Shown: in pieces, positions 62,063 to 64,000 of the stretch
Numbering within the stretch: the stretch's first letter is position 1
How the letters are laid out: each line of letters opens with the position of its first letter
Assembly (NCBI GenBank): GCA_027532825.1
Contig: JAPZTL010000008.1
Coordinates: 124,001 to 188,000, forward strand
DNA from: Silanimonas sp021297925
GTDB taxonomy: Bacteria > Pseudomonadota > Gammaproteobacteria > Xanthomonadales > Xanthomonadaceae
DNA: 64,000 nucleotides
Reading direction: 5' to 3'
Notes under the pieces: model-generated
Database searches by the model: none
Seen by the model: only the letters and a program-made list of their open reading frames with translations
Told to the model about the DNA's origin: nothing
Made by a program: the position numbers and the translations under genes

Positions 62063-63331
62063 ATGTTCCCGAGCAGCATGCGCATTGCCGATTACGACAC
62101 CGAACTGGCCCAGGCCATGGCCGCCGAGCGGCAGCGCCAGGAAGACCATGTCGAGCTGATCGCCTCGGAGAACTACGCCAGCCCGCGCGTGATGGAAGCC
62201 CAGGGCTCGGTGCTGACCAACAAGTACGCCGAAGGCTACCCGGGCAAGCGCTACTACGGCGGCTGCGAGTACGTCGACGTTGCCGAGAAGCTCGCCATCG
62301 AGCGCTGCAAGGCGCTGTTCGGCGCCGACTACGCCAACGTGCAGCCGCATTCGGGCTCGCAGGCCAACCAGGGTGTTTTCATGGCCCTGCTGCAGCCCGG
62401 CGATACGATTCTGGGGATGTCGCTGGCCCACGGCGGCCACCTGACCCACGGCGCCAAGGTGAATGCCTCGGGCAAGCTCTACAACGCCGTGCAGTACGGT
62501 GTGAACGAGCAGGGCCTCATCGACATGGGCGAGGTCGAGCGCCTCGCCGTCGAGCACCAGCCCAAGATGATCATCGCCGGCTTCTCGGCCTACTCGCAGG
62601 TGCTTGACTGGGCGCGTTTCCGTGCAATCGCCGACCAGGTCGGCGCGGTCCTCTTCGTCGACATGGCGCATATCGCCGGCCTCGTCGCCGCGGGCGTCTA
62701 CCCGAACCCGCTGCCGCACGCGCACGTCGTCACCAGCACCACGCACAAGACGCTCCGCGGCCCCCGCGGCGGGATCATCCTGTCGTCCCGCTCCGGAAGC
62801 GGCGACAAGGCCGAGGAACTCGAGAAGAAGCTGCAGAGCATCGTCTTCCCGGGCATCCAGGGCGGCCCGCTCATGCACGTCATCGCCGCCAAGGCCGTGG
62901 CCTTCAAGGAGGCGCTGGAGCCGGAATTCAAGGCCTACCAGCAGCAGGTGGTGAAGAACGCGCAGGCCATGGCGAAGACGCTGATCGCCCGCGGCTACAA
63001 GATCGTCTCCGGCGGCACGCAGAACCACCTGATGCTGATCGACCTGATCGGTCGCGAGGTCTCGGGCAAGGACGCGGAAGCCGCGCTCGGCGCCGCGCAC
63101 ATCACCGTCAACAAGAACTCGGTGCCGAACGACCCGCGTTCGCCCTTCGTCACTTCGGGCCTGCGCATCGGCACGCCGGCCGTCACCACCCGCGGCTATA
63201 CGGAGGCCGACTGCGTCGAACTCGCGAACTGGATCGCCGACGTGCTCGACGCCCCGGCCGACGCGGCCGTGCTGGCTCGCGTGCGCGACGCGGTGACGGC
63301 GCAGTGCCGCAAGTACCCGGTGTACGGCTGA
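62063..63331 (+). CDS. glyA: Serine hydroxymethyltransferase
   Basis: A 422-residue PLP enzyme that interconverts serine and glycine and loads tetrahydrofolate with a one-carbon unit. Seen: ELIASENYASPRVMEAQGS, the HGGHLTHG folate region, VDMAHIAGLVAAG and the PLP Lys in TTHKTLRGPRGG. A second in-frame ATG (MRIADYD) five codons in is possible. It is followed by nrdR after 11 bases, the conserved pair. Confidence 0.97.
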   Translation: MFPSSMRIADYDTELAQAMAAERQRQEDHVELIASENYASPRVMEAQGSVLTNKYAEGYPGKRYYGGCEYVDVAEKLAIERCKALFGADYANVQPHSGSQANQGVFMALLQPGDTILGMSLAHGGHLTHGAKVNASGKLYNAVQYGVNEQGLIDMGEVERLAVEHQPKMIIAGFSAYSQVLDWARFRAIADQVGAVLFVDMAHIAGLVAAGVYPNPLPHAHVVTSTTHKTLRGPRGGIILSSRSGSGDKAEELEKKLQSIVFPGIQGGPLMHVIAAKAVAFKEALEPEFKAYQQQVVKNAQAMAKTLIARGYKIVSGGTQNHLMLIDLIGREVSGKDAEAALGAAHITVNKNSVPNDPRSPFVTSGLRIGTPAVTTRGYTEADCVELANWIADVLDAPADAAVLARVRDAVTAQCRKYPVYG

Positions 63332-63342
63332 GCCGCTGACGG

Positions 63343-63867
63343 ATGCATTGCCCCTTCTGCCCGCACGAGGACACGCGCGTGATCGATTCGCGCGTGGCCG
63401 AGGACGGCAGCAGCATTCGTCGCCGGCGGGAGTGCCCGGCCTGCGGCGAGCGCTTTTCCACGGTCGAACAGGTCGAGTGGCGCCTGCCGGCGGTCATCAA
63501 GAGCGATGGCCGCCGCGAGCCCTTCGACGAGCGCAAGCTGCGCGTCAGCTTTGAAAAGGCCCTGCAGAAGCGCCCGGTGCCGGCCGAGCAGATCGATGCC
63601 GCGGTGTTCGCCGTGGTGAACGAGCTGCGCAAGAGTGGCGAGCGTGAACTGCCGTCGCGCCGCGTCGGCGAGTTCGTAATGGCGCAGCTGAAGCTGCTCG
63701 ACCAGGTGGCCTACGTGCGCTTCGCCTCGGTCTATCGGAGCTTCGAGGACGTGCAGGATTTCCGCGAGGAGATCGAGAAGCTGCAGCGCGACCTGCCCGC
63801 CGCGCAGACGCTCGACCTGCCGCTCGAAGACACGGTGCCGAAGCCGGCGAAGTCGAAGAAGGGATGA
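63343..63867 (+). CDS. nrdR: Transcription repressor NrdR
   Basis: A 174-residue repressor of ribonucleotide reductase genes. An N-terminal zinc ribbon (Cys3, Cys6, Cys31, Cys34) precedes an ATP-cone domain (about 50-140, PAVIKSDGRREPFDERKLR) that senses ATP/dATP. It targets NrdR boxes; I did not find a paired NrdR box in this window. Its stop overlaps the next start (ATGA). Confidence 0.97.
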   Translation: MHCPFCPHEDTRVIDSRVAEDGSSIRRRRECPACGERFSTVEQVEWRLPAVIKSDGRREPFDERKLRVSFEKALQKRPVPAEQIDAAVFAVVNELRKSGERELPSRRVGEFVMAQLKLLDQVAYVRFASVYRSFEDVQDFREEIEKLQRDLPAAQTLDLPLEDTVPKPAKSKKG

Positions 63868-64000
63868 GCGCCGACGCGCGTTGGCGCCTCGTGCCGGCGT
63901 CGGCGGCGACCGCCCATCTCCGCACGCTTGCGCGCTGGCACCACGCCGAATGGGCGGCGCTGTACGCCGGCTGGTCGGAAGACGACGCCTTCGCCGAACT
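63864..64000 (+). CDS. Probable GNAT-family acetyltransferase, 5' part (3' end outside window)
   Basis: Only the first 45 codons are present, starting within the nrdR stop. The N-terminal stretch LRTLARWHHAEWAALYAGWS is like the start of GNAT acetyltransferases, but the CoA-binding motif lies beyond the window. A tentative call. Confidence 0.55.
   Translation, partial: MSADARWRLVPASAATAHLRTLARWHHAEWAALYAGWSEDDAFAE

Overview
The window is a high-GC chromosomal segment of a gammaproteobacterium of the order Xanthomonadales (Lysobacterales). This rests on gene order and on individual proteins: a type II secretion operon in the Xanthomonas xps order E-F-G-H-I-J-K-L-M-N-D, a CRP-like regulator that closely matches Xanthomonas Clp, split trp genes (trpE apart from trpG-trpD-trpC), and the blocks speD-coq7-rplM-rpsI, rpiA-EVE-fau-6S RNA-zapA, holC-pepA / lptF-lptG and xerD-dsbC. 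The genus cannot be fixed from the sequence. Nothing looks like a prophage, insertion sequence or CRISPR array; almost everything reads as core chromosome.

Layout. 1-7.3 kb: the end of an RND/MMPL transporter, then a minus-strand series (AbgT-type transporter, TerC/Alx, EamA exporter, Mpo1-like protein, purC). 7.4-12 kb: cytochrome c, a membrane-anchored J-domain protein, rpe, two small minus-strand ORFs, and a response regulator/histidine kinase pair resembling the proteobacterial sortase-associated regulators; the kinase has a sugar-binding-like periplasmic domain. 12.1-18 kb: trpE, an inward-facing secreted GH13 amylase, trpG, a small exported protein, trpD, trpC. 18-22.4 kb: GNAT, clp, speD, sugE, coq7, rplM-rpsI and a tRNA-Gln(CUG) closed by a strong terminator. 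22.5-23.4 kb: one secreted protein of unknown function, compositionally unlike its neighbours. 23.4-28.3 kb (minus): rpiA, EVE-domain protein, fau, 6S RNA, zapA, a ZapB-like coiled coil and a PAS-GGDEF-EAL protein. 28.4-37.5 kb: UPF0149, pepP, a secreted protein, holC-pepA against lptF-lptG, an RDD protein, xerD and a DsbC-like lipoprotein. 37.6-42 kb: purL, then about 650 bases without a gene that carry a 123-bp direct repeat.

42-58 kb: a secreted TPR-like protein followed by one tightly packed block of 16 genes: the type II secretion apparatus, running without a real gap into an O-polysaccharide export and modification set (Wzm, Wzt with sugar-binding tail, two family 2 glycosyltransferases, a methyltransferase). 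57.9-64 kb: pyrF and ettA on the minus strand, then creD, glyA, nrdR and the start of an acetyltransferase.

How the parts may fit together: Clp in Xanthomonas is a c-di-GMP-responsive activator of secreted enzymes and polysaccharide. The window holds Clp, a c-di-GMP-turnover protein, the secretion machine, an exported amylase and O-polysaccharide genes, so much of a surface and secretion programme lies within 45 kb. That link is inference. Several genes have a -10-like TAnAnT box only 6-8 bases before the start codon, which suggests leaderless mRNAs.
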